A DNA stretch of 64,000 nucleotides, taken from NCBI GenBank assembly GCA_940337035.1, contig CALNHX010002811.1, forward strand, positions 62,001 through 126,000, read 5' to 3'. Positions 42,049 through 54,320 of the stretch are shown piece after piece. Each line of letters begins with the position of its first letter. Positions within the stretch are counted from its first letter, which is position 1. The notes below the pieces were generated by a model, which ran no database searches, had not been told where the DNA came from, and saw only the letters and a program-made list of their open reading frames with translations. The position numbers were made by a program, and so were the translations under genes. The DNA is from Agriotes lineatus. Taxonomy: Eukaryota; Arthropoda; Insecta; Coleoptera; Elateridae.

Positions 42049-43690
42049 ATGCATACCATAAACGTGGGCCCTTTCCTTGACAATTGTTATCAGCTAATTA
42101 AGACTCGTTTAAGAAACATTTTTAAAAAACAAAATTGGGTAGGCTGCTTTAAAACAAATTGTTCTTTCTGCGGCGAATTTTCTAAAGTAACTGAAGTTGA
42201 TTCGACACCCATAACAGATTGGAAATATTTTCATACCAAAAATGATCTAATTGAAAATGTTGAAGTTTTTGAAGTTTTCTTGACGGCCGTCTGGTTTGAT
42301 GAAAATATTTCCGACATAATATTAAATCAGTTAAGCGAATTTGAAAGTTGCGGCTCCGGATGGACATTAACGCACATCGATTCCTTACACGTAAACATAA
42401 ATACATGCGAACTCTTATATAATTCCGCAGCTTCTTTTATTGATTTGCCGATTCAAATATAAATGTGCATAATGATGATTTGGCTTGCTTTTTTATCGCT
42501 GTAACGAGCGCTATTTGTAAGTAAACAGGTAACCCATATCGTTTGAGCTCTTCTCCTAGCTATAATTCTGTTTTAAATACGGCCGGATTTAAATTGCCAA
42601 TGTCAATTAAACGGATTCAAAGATTTGAAGAATTAAACAAAATTTCAGTAAATGTATATATTTTAAAATTGAAAAAAGGGGCATATATCACAATGCCTAC
42701 TTATTTAACAAAAGCAAAATTAGATGTGCATGTAAATTTATTAATGATTGAGGAAAATTATGAAGATGAATATGATTATGAATCTTGCCGATGTAACCGC
42801 AACCGCGCTGCAGATTATTGTAATAATTTTGCCGGCAATGGTAGTAGTGATGATGATGATGGTGATGTTTACGCCGAAATTGGTTCACTTAACTATAAAG
42901 AAGTAATCGCAACAAAAAAGAAACATTTTTGTTGGATTAAAAATCTTTCACGTTTAGTAAGTTCGCAAATTAGTAAACATAACGGTCGATTACATATTTG
43001 CGACAGATGTCATCAGTATTTTCATAGCAAAATTATTTTAGTTGAACATGCTCGAGATTGTATACTTTGAAATACATTCCAAGTTACTCTTCCTAACGAA
43101 AGAAGTAAATTTCTCAAGTTTAAAAACTATAGAAATAGTATTGATGTGCTATTTACTATATTTGCGGACATAGAAAGTCTCTTAAAGCCCATTGATGCCT
43201 ATTCGTCTAAATTGCAAAGTAATCCAAAATGTAAAACTTTAAAGTATCAGAGGCATAAACCTTTCAGTATCGGATATTACTTTCACAGCCATTTCGACAG
43301 CAGCCTGTAATATTTTAAGCAGTACAGAGGAGCAAAATGTTCGGAATGGTTTGTAGACGAACTTATTTCAGTTGCAGAAAATTTTGCAGATTATGTTTTT
43401 TAAAGAAGTTCCCATGGATCTTACGACAGTAACCTCGAAATCTTTGCATTTAAAATTTCACATTTGTGAAGAAGCTTTTGAAATTAACGAGAAAATTTGC
43501 CGCGATTACTGCCACATCACCGGCAATTTTAGAGGTTACAGCCATAGTAAGTGCAACCTGAATTATAGTCTATTTCCGGTAATTCCTATAGTTTTTCACA
43601 ACTTCAGCAATTACGATTGCCATTCTGTTTTCAACAAGATTGCCAGCCGCGTATAAGGTAGAATTGAACTCATTCCTATAAATAATGAAA
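42049..43690 (+). pseudogene. Maverick/Polinton-type DNA polymerase B N-terminal relic, copy B
   Basis: The frame opens with NCSFCGEF and ESCGSGWTLTHIDSLHVNIN, then KRIQRFEELNKISVNVYIL, MPTYLTKAKLDVHVN, an Asp-rich insertion coded by (GAT)n, HFCWIKNLSRLVSSQISKHN, HICDRCHQYFHS, DVLFTIFADIESLLKPID (exonuclease I-like Asp-Ile-Glu) and CHITGNFRGYSHSKCNLNY. This order is that of the N-terminal and exonuclease part of protein-primed polymerases in Maverick elements. Breaks: a frame change near 42470-42540, a TGA at 43068-43070, others near 43305 and 43400, and TAA at 43654-43656. Palm-domain motifs are absent here. Confidence 0.82.
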
Positions 43691-44224
43691 GGTATATATG
43701 TATAGCTTAAAGGTAAATAATAAGAGTCAAATTAAATAGGTAAAAGGTATTGTTAGGCATTCGATTAGGGAAAAGTTGTCATTTACTAACTACTATGACG
43801 TATTGACTCGAGGAATTGCAATTTCTTGCTATTAAAATCGAATCAGATCTTATAAACACAAAGTATATATGACAAAGCAAAATAAAATTGCACTTAGCGC
43901 AAACGATGACAAAAGATACATTACAGCTGACGGTATTACCACATTTCCTTAGGCTCATTACAAAATTGTCGAAGAATTGTGAACTAACCAAACAGCTGCT
44001 GCAGCTTCTACGTTTTAACAACTTGCTGCTGATGTTTGTTACGACTGCTGTTGCACTTTAATTAACATTATTAGCTTTAGTTTGTTGTATTATATTTGAC
44101 AATAAATGGTCAATGGCGGATCATATGATAATAAATGCATATTAATCTACTTCTAGTGAAATAAATTAATTTTATTTGTATATGTGCTTATATTCTAGCT
44201 TTATAGTTACATTTCAATAATTAA

Positions 44225-44438
44225 TTGTATTCAGCTATTGTGTACCTTGTCTCGTAGCCCTTCAAAATCCGTGATATAAAACAAATCGGGACTTCTACTC
44301 TTTCTTGCACCTGTATTAGCTCGGCTGCGACTGCCATGTCCGTTGCGTCCGTCCTTAAGATGAAGCTTTCTTTAAAGTTTGGATATTTAAGAAGCAGTCC
44401 TTCATGGAATTTCTGTTTGATATTATTAAACGCTTTCT
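44225..44438 (-). pseudogene. Second Gypsy element, RNase H part, left of the palindrome
   Basis: The minus strand reads KAFNNIKQKFHEGLLLKYPN, then FILRTDATDMAVAAELIQVQ (first RNase H Asp) and EVPICFISRILKG with a YTIAE ending. It is the continuation of the RT at 63400-64000, from which it is separated by the palindromic insertion. Sequence downstream (to the left) stops resembling Gypsy at about 44220. Confidence 0.85.
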
Positions 44439-44444
44439 CTCTTC
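44439..44444. repeat. 6-bp target duplication CTCTTC, left
   Basis: CTCTTC directly before the AG terminus, repeated exactly after the CT terminus at 63394-63399. Six-base duplications are characteristic of Maverick/Polinton integration. Confidence 0.88.
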
Positions 44445-45310
44445 AGTAGGTTAGAATGGACAGTTGTAGAACCTCCCCCCACCACTTTTCCTTGAAACCG
44501 AGGCCACACTTTAAGGTCACATCTTCAAGCCAATTTTCAAAGCCACAGCTCAAGGCTAAACTTCGAGACCACATGGACAGTTCTAGAACCTCCCCCCGCC
44601 ACTTGGCCTCCAATTCAAGGTTAAGGCGTGAAAAGCTGGAACACTCATTGTTCAGCCTTGATTTCAAGGTCGGACTTTAGTTCAGAGCTAGGACAGCTTC
44701 CCCACAGTTGGCTTTTAGTTCAAGGTTGCTTGCTGGTGCCTCTCCACCAGTTGGCCTTGAGTTCAAGGCCAAAGCCAACTCCGCGACCACATGAAAGCAG
44801 GAACCCAAGGTCACATCTTCAAGCCAATTTTCAAAGCCACAGCTCAAGGCTAAACTTCGAGACCACATGGACAGTTCTAGAACCTCCCCCCGCCACTTGG
44901 CCTCCAATTCAAGGTTAAGGCGTGAAAAGCTGGAACACTCATTGTTCAGCCTTGATTTCAAGGTCGGACTTTAGTTCAGAGCTAGGACAGCTTCCCCACA
45001 GTTGGCTTTTAGTTCAAGGTTGCTTGCTGGTGCCTCTCCACCAGTTGGCCTTGAGTTCAAGGCCAAAGCCAACTCCGCGACCACATGAAAGCAGGAACCC
45101 AAGGTCACATCTTCAAGCCAATTTTCAAAGCCACAGCTCAAGGCTAAACTTCGAGACCACATGGACAGTTCTAGAACCTCCCCCCACCACGTTTTCTTGA
45201 AACCGAGGCTACACTTCAAGTTAAGGCCAAATTTCAAGGCCACAGCTCACGGCTAAACTTCAAGGCCACATCTCAATTCTGGAACTACCCCCAACACTTG
45301 GCTTTGAAAC
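44445..45310. repeat. Left terminal repeat region with 294-bp tandem units
   Basis: The unit recurs with period 294 bp (the motif CGTGAAAAGCTGGAACACTC at 44627 and again at 44921), giving one full extra copy compared with the right end. It is built of short CAAGG-type words, including TTGGCCTTGA-GT-TCAAGGCCAA palindromes and CCAAGGTCA. Short open frames on both strands follow the repeat period and are not genes. Confidence 0.88.
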
Positions 45311-47530
45311 CGAGGCCATGGTTAGTGTTCTCATCAAATTACATTTGAACCCTAGCTTAGACCATGTTGTCAACCTGACACTTCTACAAGTTTAATGAAA
45401 GAGGCAAATATTTTCATAAATTGTTTTAATAACCTCTAAAGATATATACAGATAAACAATTAACACTAATGCTATAATCACTTATCAGTTGCATAACATG
45501 TACAGTAACGCTATTGTCTACTCCTTCGGCGTTGTCCTGCTCCTCCGCGAAGTTGAAGGCCGTTCCGATTCTGGATAACTGCCTCCTGGAGTATTTTCGT
45601 GGTGGCAATCACCGCGTCCTTACCCACCAGAAGTCGACTTGTGCGAAAACGGAGGTGCGTTGCAATAATTAGAAATGGTGACCTTGAAGTCAGTAGTAGG
45701 AGCTGGCAACCTTGACTGTAAAATTGAGTTTGTATTAGTTTGCGTGCAGCATTTTACTTGATTTTGTTCATAGGTTTATATGTAACAGAGAGAGTAACAA
45801 GGAGCGTAAATGGGTTGACATGTATGTGATGCGATATCATAATACACAACATCAAGCAAGAATAAAAAAATCACCGTCATGAACACAACCGCGAGGGTTG
45901 CAATCTCGTCTAACCATCGTGCCTCGGGTGATTTTAAACCCTTCGTAAAGGGCTCTCAACGTGAAGTCGGTAAAAACCTGCTGTTATATTAATTTTCAAA
46001 ATACAATTCAAAATTGTCTAACCTCGTCTCCTTAAAACGCATTCGCCTAAGTGTGTTGGTTAATGGCATGCAAGCAGTTAACAGAATTTGAAAGTTAATA
46101 ATATAGAATCTTAATAAGAAATTGTACTGATTAAATATAAAATAACAAGCTCACAGTTTGGCAGGATCCAGCAGCTCCAAAAGAAGTTCTTGCAGATCTT
46201 AACGAAAGAAACAAAAAAATAAAATTAGACCGTGTTCTTTTATAAAATGGTTGTAAAGTGTGCTCGTTAATTGTAACCAGTGCATGACATTGAAAAATTG
46301 TATCCGAACTTTAATAAAAATGATTAAAACTGGTCACTTATTTACAGCAGCATCGATGGGAGCATGCATGATATTCTGAAGCATTCTTTTCCACGACAGT
46401 TTTTGTAAATAAAGAAATTTTGTTACGATATGTTTACTATAGAAACTACTTTTTAAATCCCGGTTGTGAAAAAGATTAATATACATGTCGCCTGCACGCT
46501 ATTAAATTTCGTAAAACGACATTTATTGACAAACGATTTAGAATAGTATACTCCTATATAGTATTAAAATGATTATGTTCAATAAAAGGCTTGTAGATAA
46601 ATGATGTATGCGGTACGTTAAAGAATAGAGTACGAGCGATTCAATTTGTTTCTAATAAATAGTTAAAATTTAATATATAGGTATCTGAGAACCCACCAGG
46701 GTTATGTACACAGAACGGACGGGCGGACAGATCGCAACTGAATGTAGAGCTACGACAGGAGTTTCGTTACAGCCAAAAAAACTTGTTTTGTGCTCAAGTC
46801 TAGACAAAGAAATGCAGTTGGAATGTTTTCTTGCCGGGCAATGTGCAAAATTAATAAATTGGAACCTTCGCTTCGAAATCAAATTTTATTTTACTGGATT
46901 TATTTCGTTGGCTATTTAAATATTCTGATCCTGTATTTTCAAAATTGAAAAGTACCTGTGTAAATAATTCTGAATTTAGGTTACCAAAGACAGTTCCGTA
47001 TTTAGGGCGTTTAGATTATTAACATTCCGTTTTCATATAAAGCTTATGTGCCGTTTATAACGTTGCATGCATTTTCTACTTAAACAGCTCATTTTTTCTT
47101 TTGTATGTCAGTTGTTTACAGTAATCTGTAAATAATAATGAATGTTCGTTAGACTGCAAAGTGGTAATATAATTGTGTGTCGGTTTTATAATTACGATTC
47201 TGCAGCAGGCGCGTTATACAACATATACAGCTTTCAATAATTAGAAATGTAAATTTCTACAAGATATCTCAGGAACTTTGTTTATTGCATTCTAAGTAAC
47301 TAATACTTATAAATACAAAGATATTAACGAAATATAGACACTGTAAAAATAATTTCAACGCACCAATACAAAAGTTGTGAGAAATTAGAATAGTTCTGCT
47401 GTGAAAGTTGGGTTGAGAAATGTAATAATTGGCACCGTATCTAACATCCCACCTAGAGACAAGTGCTATGCTGTCTAACAGTTTCCATAGTTTTTCCAAA
47501 ACATGCATTATTCATTAATTTATATAAATT
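45311..47530. other. Left arm, unassigned AT-rich segment
   Basis: Mirrored at 60607-62880. Short open frames at 45426-45608 (minus; MPPRKYSRRQLSRIGTAFNF) and 46704-46919 (plus) are conserved in both arms only because the arms are near-identical. A small hairpin (CAACC-GCGAG-GGTTG) lies near 45888. No family is recognised. Confidence 0.45.
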
Positions 47531-47533
47531 TTT

Positions 47534-48554
47534 CTAAAATGTGTTAGTTGACTGGGCTCGTAATTTTGTATTTAGGTCTATATAGTCTTTCAACCAAAAG
47601 GATTGGTTAAAACTCAATACCCTATGAATTTGTAGCACTATAAGACCGGCTTGATTTAGATTTATATAATGAATGACATACCGCGTCTTAGGTTCCAAAG
47701 TTGTAAGTAGTTTCTTTTGTTTGCCTCCAGGAGGGACTTTATGTTCTGCGCAAAATGGAAAATATTTATGCAGATCATGCAAATGTTGCGGACAATCTAA
47801 ATCTACTTCTAAAATTATACCTTCTTCAGCATCATCCGAAATATCAAGAATAGATTGCAAAGTTACGGAGTTTACTTGTTTTTCACTAAACCATTTAAAA
47901 TTTTTCAAAGGTAAATACTGACTCGTAGACCAACCATGCAAATTTACTTTATCTAGAAGGTGTTTAGAAGGGTTATTATAATTTTTTAGAAATTTATTAT
48001 TTGCTTTACTATATTTGGTACAGCATTGACTTATAACACCTCTAATACCTCTTTCAATAAAAAAGCAACATGTCTATATCAGTTAACAATTCTAATTTAA
48101 CTTTTGTATATTTGAGCATGCACTGGAACGTAAAACCGAGGGTTGTGTAGAAGTGACTGGGATCTAACCCATATGTTTCTATAGATTTAGTCCTAAAGTT
48201 CGCAAAATTATCTGCCAAAAGTAAAACATCACATTTCAGATAAATATCACTGTATTCTCCTAAATTTTTCATTTTAAATACATTCCAAATCATCTGTGCA
48301 TGTTTGTAGTCTTGTTAGGAAATATCAGCTTGTTTCAATTTATTATAAAATTTTGACTTTTCCGGAAGAATCGTTTCATTAAACTTTTCCCAACTATCCA
48401 TGTACTCGTAAGGAATAATTCCTTTTCTAATTAAAAGATTTAGCTCTTTCATATTTAAATGGCTTAATGTATGATGTAAAATTTTAAAATTTTGAAATTC
48501 TAAATAAGATGCTGATGACGCGCTCAAAAACGATATGAGTCTACAAAGCTGCAT
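47534..48554 (-). pseudogene. Maverick polymerase B central fragment, left arm
   Basis: The minus strand reads [29 protein letters not shown] (48554-48315), then after a stop MKNLGEYSDIYLKCDVLLLAD, YGLDPSHFYTTLGFTFQCML, LELLTDIDMLLF (48293-48054). After a frame change it continues LHGWSTSQYLPLKNFKWFSE, EGIILEVDLDCPQHLHDLHK and HRVLSFNQSFWLKDYIDLNT (47941-47534). This is the exonuclease-III to early palm part of a Maverick protein-primed polymerase. The motif A region is eroded (DKVNLHGW) and the catalytic motif C is absent. It reads outward from the hinge. Confidence 0.88.
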
Positions 48555-48699
48555 TTATTACTTGTATTTGAAATATATTTAGTAAACGAAATATATCTTT
48601 CTTTATTTTTCGGTAGAAATACCATCCTAGGATACATCATTTCGGTTCAAATCAGCGAAGTGAGTAAGACGTTTATTTTTGTATTCTAAACAGTATAAT

Positions 48700-49002
48700 A
48701 TAATAATGGTGAGGCACTAACACCCCTTGAAGGAGCTTGGCCTGCAAGGCGGAAGGTTAGAGCTTCCGTATCCTCGCTCTCACACCCGGCTGTCGCGTGT
48801 CAAATTCATGACACGTGGTGATGTGGTGAGCATCACGCATTAGACAACCGCATTATTACCCCTTGTTCTTTCGAACGCAGGTTCCCAATTATTTAAAGCG
48901 ACTGGGTAGGCCGCCCGCCAGGCATCGATCTGGGATTTGAACTCCAGACTTCCGCGCCGCAGTCTGATGCTCTAACCATCAGAGCCACGCTGGCGTACAT
49001 AC
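48700..49002 (-). mobile_element. tRNA-derived SINE, left arm only
   Basis: The minus strand starts GCCAGCGTGGCTCTGATGG, containing a box A-like TGGCTCTGATGGTTAGAGC, an anticodon-arm-like CAGACTGCGGCGCGGAAGTC, and a box B-like GAGTTCAAATCCC. A non-tRNA body of about 200 bp follows and an ATTATTATATTATA tail near 48705. The head is recognisably tRNA-like but followed by a body, so this is a SINE and not a tRNA gene. The right arm has no copy at the matching place. Confidence 0.82.
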
Positions 49003-49011
49003 CCACACATT

Positions 49012-49775
49012 CAACTACCAATAGTATAGACATGACTATGATGTGCGTTATCGTTTACATTCATTTATATAGAAAATTAAGACAAAGGTGGCCACATATC
49101 ACGGTGTTATAGTTCTGCTCTCTAGAGTAATTATAATAAATTTTACAATTCCGAAAGTATTCAACGACCTCCAACGGTGGCGGTAAATTCCCAAAACCAC
49201 CACCGCCGCCAACAGAGCAGCCACCGGTTTCAAGGTGACCACCGGTCCCCAAGACAATAAAACCTAAAGCAGCTACCAACACCCAAACATCACCAGTAGG
49301 CTGCATAACAGCTATGTGATTCACGATCCACTTGGACAAACTATCTCAGTGGATCAACAAAATAAGTGATATTATAACACAAGACGGTTAATACACCAGT
49401 AAACACACAACTAAACATCGTCCACTGGAACGCTAACGACATTCAGTGCAAAATGCAAGAAATGCGAAACCTCAATAAAACACTCAACGTCAACGTGATG
49501 ATGATCAACGAGACACATCTCACACCAAAAGTTTCACTAAAGTTAGCTAACTACCAAACCTATGGAACGGACAGACCGCAGATAGCAGGAATTTCAACTA
49601 GAAGGGGGACCTATATTCTAGTGACAGGCAAACTCGCACAGCAGCAAGTTACACTACAAACAAACGAGCTGGAGACCACGAGGGTCCAAGCAAGAGTAGC
49701 CGCAAGAGATCTAAAACTAATATCAGCCTACCGACAACCAAAGACCTCCAGCAACGCAAAATCTACAGCGGCCCG
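49012..49775 (+). pseudogene. Jockey-like fragment 1 (ORF1 end and endonuclease start), left arm
   Basis: Proline-rich ORF1 C-terminal sequence with in-frame stops is followed by an endonuclease start: QLNIVHWNAND, then MQEMRNLNKTLNVNVMMINETHL (catalytic Glu in NETH), to about 49775 where it breaks off. It duplicates the order found again at 50150-50500, so two Jockey-like pieces lie head to tail. Mirrored at about 57975-58780. Confidence 0.82.
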
Positions 49776-52700
49776 CATCCTGTTAATTATCGAAAAGGCC
49801 CGGAGTATCAAGCTGAGCTAAAGAAAAAGAAACTAGCGAGAGCCCCACTACTAGCAGAACCAACAGGATCACAGCCAATCACAGAGAAAAACGAAGATGG
49901 TTTCCAAACACAAGGCGGGAGACGAATAAGAAACAAACAGCCTGCTCCGCTCAACAGCGCAAGAGGTCTCATCAACAACAACAGCATTCACCAGCAGCAA
50001 TGCAATTGCGATCCCTGCCGCCTCAGTTGTAACAGCCAGCGCTCGTACGGCTCCCGCATCTGTTTTAACCCAAGACGCGAGGCACCACCTCTAAAAGGAT
50101 TCCAGCACCACCCAAGAATGCCACTACACCCAAACACGCCACCGCCACCTACAAGGCTGTTGCACCTCCCAAAACCGCCACCGCCGTCAACACAGCAGTC
50201 ACCGGCTTCAAGGTGCCCATCGACCCCAGGATAGCAAAACAGAAAGCAGCTACCAGCACCCAAACAACACCAGTAGGCTGTATAGCAGCTATGGGATTCA
50301 CGATCCACTTGGATAACCTCACTCAATGGATCAGCAAAATAACTGTCAATAAGTGACATTATAACACAAGATGTATAATGCACCAGTAGACGTACAACTA
50401 AACATTGCCCACTGGAACGCCGACGGTATTCAGTGCAAAATGCAAGAAATGCTAAACCTCATTAAACCACTCAACATCGACGTGATGATGATCAAAATCG
50501 CACCAAAAGTCTCACTAAAGGTATCTTAACTGTCAAACCTATCGAACGGACAGACCGCAGATAGCAGGAATTCCAGCAAGTGGCTGGCTCGATATTATAG
50601 TAAAAGATAAAATCGCACAGTACCAAGTTACGCTGCAAGCAAACGAGTTGGAGGTCACGGGGGTCCAAATAAGAGTAGCCGCCAGATATCTAAGACTAAT
50701 ATCATCCTAGCAACAACCAAGGACGCCTCTAGCAACGCAATAATCTGGATGATTTTATGGCACGCAACCTCCCGACGCCGATTTCAGGAGAGTCTAAACA
50801 CAAAACATCAAGCCGGAGAATCTCGAGTCAATAACACTGAAGGACACAGACTCTTCAACCACACAGCAGGAAAGAACTACGAGGTCATAGATCCAGGGGA
50901 GCACCAACGCATGTCCCAAGCAGTCATCAAGACCAACCCGATGTGCTAGACATTATACTAGTCGAGGGTCTGCCATTCCACTACTCCCAGGAAACAGTGA
51001 AAGACCTGAGCTCTGATCATCTCCCACTACTGCTCACGGTAAACGTAGGTCCGAGGCAGGATGGACCGCGAACTACAACCAGATGCACCACGAACTGGCG
51101 TCAGTACAATGAAAACCTACAAAGAAAAATACAAGATTTGCAACCCCAACATCATCATCACTGACAATGTTGACAACTGCGTCCAAAACCTACCGCAGGG
51201 CCCTTGAGAATGCGATGCAAATTCTTGACTGCAACCGCCGTGCTCGAAAACTGTCCCAAAAGAAAAAACGAAGGCTGGTGTGAAGATGGAAAATCATCAG
51301 GAACCCGGCCATCAAACGCCCTCTTAATAATAAACAAGAATGTCTGAAACAAGCAATAAAGGAATTCTACAATGAAGGCTGGAACCAACACGTCAGCAAC
51401 TAGTCGGAAAATGCCAACTTAACAGGGCTCTAACACGTAAGAGCGGCCTCCTCATGTCCGATCCAAGGACCAAATCGACCCTCTTACGATCCGCAAGAAC
51501 AGGCCGACATCTTCACCTCCACCCTCCACAACAACTTCATGTCCAACAACGCCGCTGACGAAGAACACGTACGGGGAGCAAATACCCGACTACAAGGTAT
51601 ATTGACCGTTGAACTAGGCGAATATACGCCGTTCGCCTCACCAAACTAGGGGAAAAACATTATCCTACATCAAAGTCGCCATAAACCCCTCACGAATAGA
51701 TGGAATTTCGTATGCAATGCTTCAGAATATTCCGAAGAAGACGCCGGCGTACATAACACGAATATTCAACGGGGTAACCACACACCGCCACGTTCCTGTT
51801 CCATGGAATCGTACCGTCATAATCATGCTTTCTAAGTCATGATAACAAAAAAACAGAACCCAGAACCCAACTATAGGCTAGTTCCGGCCAGAAAAATTTG
51901 ACTTCAGGCCAGTACACGCAACGTCGCTACAGCTCGTTAAAGTAATAGACGATGTAGCTGAGAAATTTCAAGAGAGGAGAAACCACCGTCGTCGTCTTCC
52001 TTGATACAGAAAAGGCGTTTGATAAAGTATAGATTCAGAGACTCCTCATCGAACTATCGAACAAGTACGCATTACCAGCGGCCTACACCCAGCTTCTAAA
52101 CAGCTACCTGACTGGTCAACACCCCTCAATACTATCCAACATCTACATCAATGACATCCTCTGCGCCAAAATCCAAATACGCAGTATGTAAGGATGACGT
52201 CATGCTCTACAGCAAGTCGAGAGTGCTAAGAGCTACAGTCAGGAAGATGCAGGGGTAGCTGGATCAGCACCAGACTGATTCTGAAAACGGGGTCTGAAAT
52301 TAAACACAAACGGAAGCCATAACCTTCACAAGGGGTCAAACAACCAATCTACCGACGATACAAGTCCATCAACGGAACGTATCTTGAAACAACACAGTCA
52401 ATTACCTGGAAGCAACAATCGGCCAGCAGCTGACTTCCACAACACAATCGTCAAAACACGCCAGACAGATAAAATGCCATATCCCATCCTTGCGTGCCAC
52501 AAGAGCCTCCCACTAAAGACCAAGCTCAACGCCTACAACCAATACATAATGCCAACTATGATATACGCAGCGTCAGCAAGGATGACATACATATCAGCTT
52601 CAAACAGAAAACGTCTGAAAAGCACCCAATCGACCTTCCCTCAAGAAACTAACCGGGACGCGATGGTTCGTACGCAATGAAACCATATACAACGACCTAG

Positions 52701-52850
52701 GCATGGACTCCATACAAGCACACGTCCGAATACTAGCAGAAAATATCTGTTGTGGTATTGATCAATCGAATCTGACCGCGTTCCGAGAAATCGCGCCAGT
52801 TGTTGAAACGCAACAGCAACGAAAAACTCCCTAAGTATATTCTAACCGAC
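49776..52850 (+). pseudogene. Jockey-like fragment 2 (ORF1 C-terminus and ORF2), left arm
   Basis: It begins within ORF1 (HPVNYRKGPEYQAELKKKKL), runs through a proline-rich tail, then ORF2 from about 50390: NIAHWNADGIQCKMQEML, a MLDIILVEGLPFHYSQ stretch and SSDHLPLLL (catalytic Asp-His, about 51010). An eroded RT follows (VVFLDTEKAFDKV near 52000 needs a frame change), and a C-terminal tail KLNAYNQYIMPTMIYAA and YNDLGMDSIQAHVRILAE. Many stops. The part 51434-52664 has no counterpart in the right arm. Confidence 0.82.
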
Positions 52851-53510
52851 TAATTACAACCAGACCACAAAGCCAGAAACGTGTAAGCAGTAAAAGCCAA
52901 ACGGCTACCGCTGTTTTATCTAAGGACCCTGAAAAGCTCCAGTTCGACAGCATTGAAAAATGTTTCATATTAACAAGAAGACCCACGCCAGCAGCAGAGG
53001 AGAGCAGGCGTATCCAGCCAGTCAGCTCTAGTACCTGCAACAATTCGAAGTCCAAGAGCACGTGTTGGGTTTAAGCTCTCGGGTCGCCGATTCTACATGT
53101 TCCGCAGAGGCGGAGAATAGTGCAACAAGACGTGTATGCAAAAAGAATCGTTTAACAAGCGTTTCAATAACCAATTCCTTGGATAGACCTCAGCGACCAT
53201 TACGATGGACTCCCGCAAGAAGATGTCGACGAAATAAAAGTACAACTCATTTCTTATTAAGCCACCATCAATGATCATATGGACAAAGTTTTAAGGAAAA
53301 GATATCTCGGTGTAGTCAATCCGATCCGAATCCGTCTGACAGTAGAAGATTTGACAGAAATGGAAAGCGCGATAGACCAAGGTAAAGCACAAAAGTGACC
53401 TCATCGCCACCGCACGAATGAAGGCAGCTGCCAAACCAGTAGGCATCGGACCCCGCCAGGGGCAGGCCGCCTCAAAGTCTCCCACCAGCTGAGGTCACCG
53501 ACTTCTAACG
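52851..53510. other. Jockey-like 3' and 5' non-coding sequence, left arm
   Basis: Between the ORF2 tail of fragment 2 and the ORF1 start of fragment 3. Mirrored on the right arm at 55510-56170. Short frames only; probably untranslated regions of the two adjoining Jockey-like pieces. Confidence 0.5.
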
Positions 53511-54320
53511 TTGCCCTCACAGACGGAGCAAATGGAGACAGACTTCGTGGAAGTCGCCCGCATGCGGAAGAAGCCTACAAAACCACTACAGCCAGCCCAG
53601 AAGCCCCACATCGAGCAGGCAAACCACTACAAAGCTCTGAAGAGCCAAGTTGAAGAAGGGTCCCAAGCCGAGCAGCCCCCCCCCCCCCAGCCAGCGTGTG
53701 TCTCCAGTCGTTATCCGCTCCGAGAACAACTGCGCGGCTTTTTCCTCCACCTTCTCAACCGAGAAAATCACCTTTGCAAAAGCCAAATCGACCGAAGCAG
53801 GCTTCAGCTTGAATGCTGCCACATCTGATGACTACAGAGCCATGACCGCCTTCCTCAGCAAGAAAAGAGTCCCCTATCACACCTACCAAGTGACGGAGAA
53901 TAAATCCCTGAACATGGACATCAGGAACATTTCGTAACCCCTCGACGTCACTTACGTCACAGAAGATCTCTGTGCGAAAGGATTCGGGATCACTTTCGTC
54001 ACCCAGATGCACATCGACAGGGTCAGTAAGCACATCCCGCTCGTTCTGGTGCAGCTTGCGAAGTCGGCCGCAACACAAAAAATGTTCGACATCAAGGAGA
54101 TGTTGCATCTGCGGGTCTCCACCAAATATACGCGACCCAGTCCCGTCGTCGAAAAGTCGCACCGCTGCCAAAGGTTCGAGCATGCTCAACGCTACTGTCA
54201 CACTACCCCCTCAGATGTGTTAAATGCGGAGGAGAACATCATAGCAGCTCCTGCACCACGTCAAAGCACACGCCGGCTACGTGGGAGAATTGCCAAAGCA
54301 CACAGTTAAACAAACAGCGC
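53511..54320 (+). pseudogene. Jockey-like fragment 3 (ORF1 N-terminal part), left arm
   Basis: Starts QTEQMETDFVEVARMRKKPT with a proline run coded by a C tract (53680-53692), then YRAMTAFLSKKRVPYHTYQV (the PRE_C2HC-type segment), stop at 53936-53938, and in a shifted frame IPLVLVQLAKSAATQKMF and HRCQRFEHAQRYC (a knuckle with Phe in place of one Cys). It ends about where fragment 2 begins in the ORF1 order. Mirrored at 54715-55512 on the other arm. Confidence 0.82.

Noticed and set aside
44456..45243. Overlapping repeated ORFs of 74-96 codons on both strands
   Set aside because: They follow the 294-bp repeat period and are open because the unit length is a multiple of three.
48930..49000. 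A tRNA gene on the minus strand
   Set aside because: Box A and box B are present, but the acceptor stem is poor, there is an attached 200-bp body and an AT tail; a SINE explains it better.
49140..49340. Glycine-rich minus-strand ORF (VGGGGGFGNLPPPLE) and its mirror
   Set aside because: It is the antisense of the proline-rich ORF1 tail of the Jockey-like fragment.
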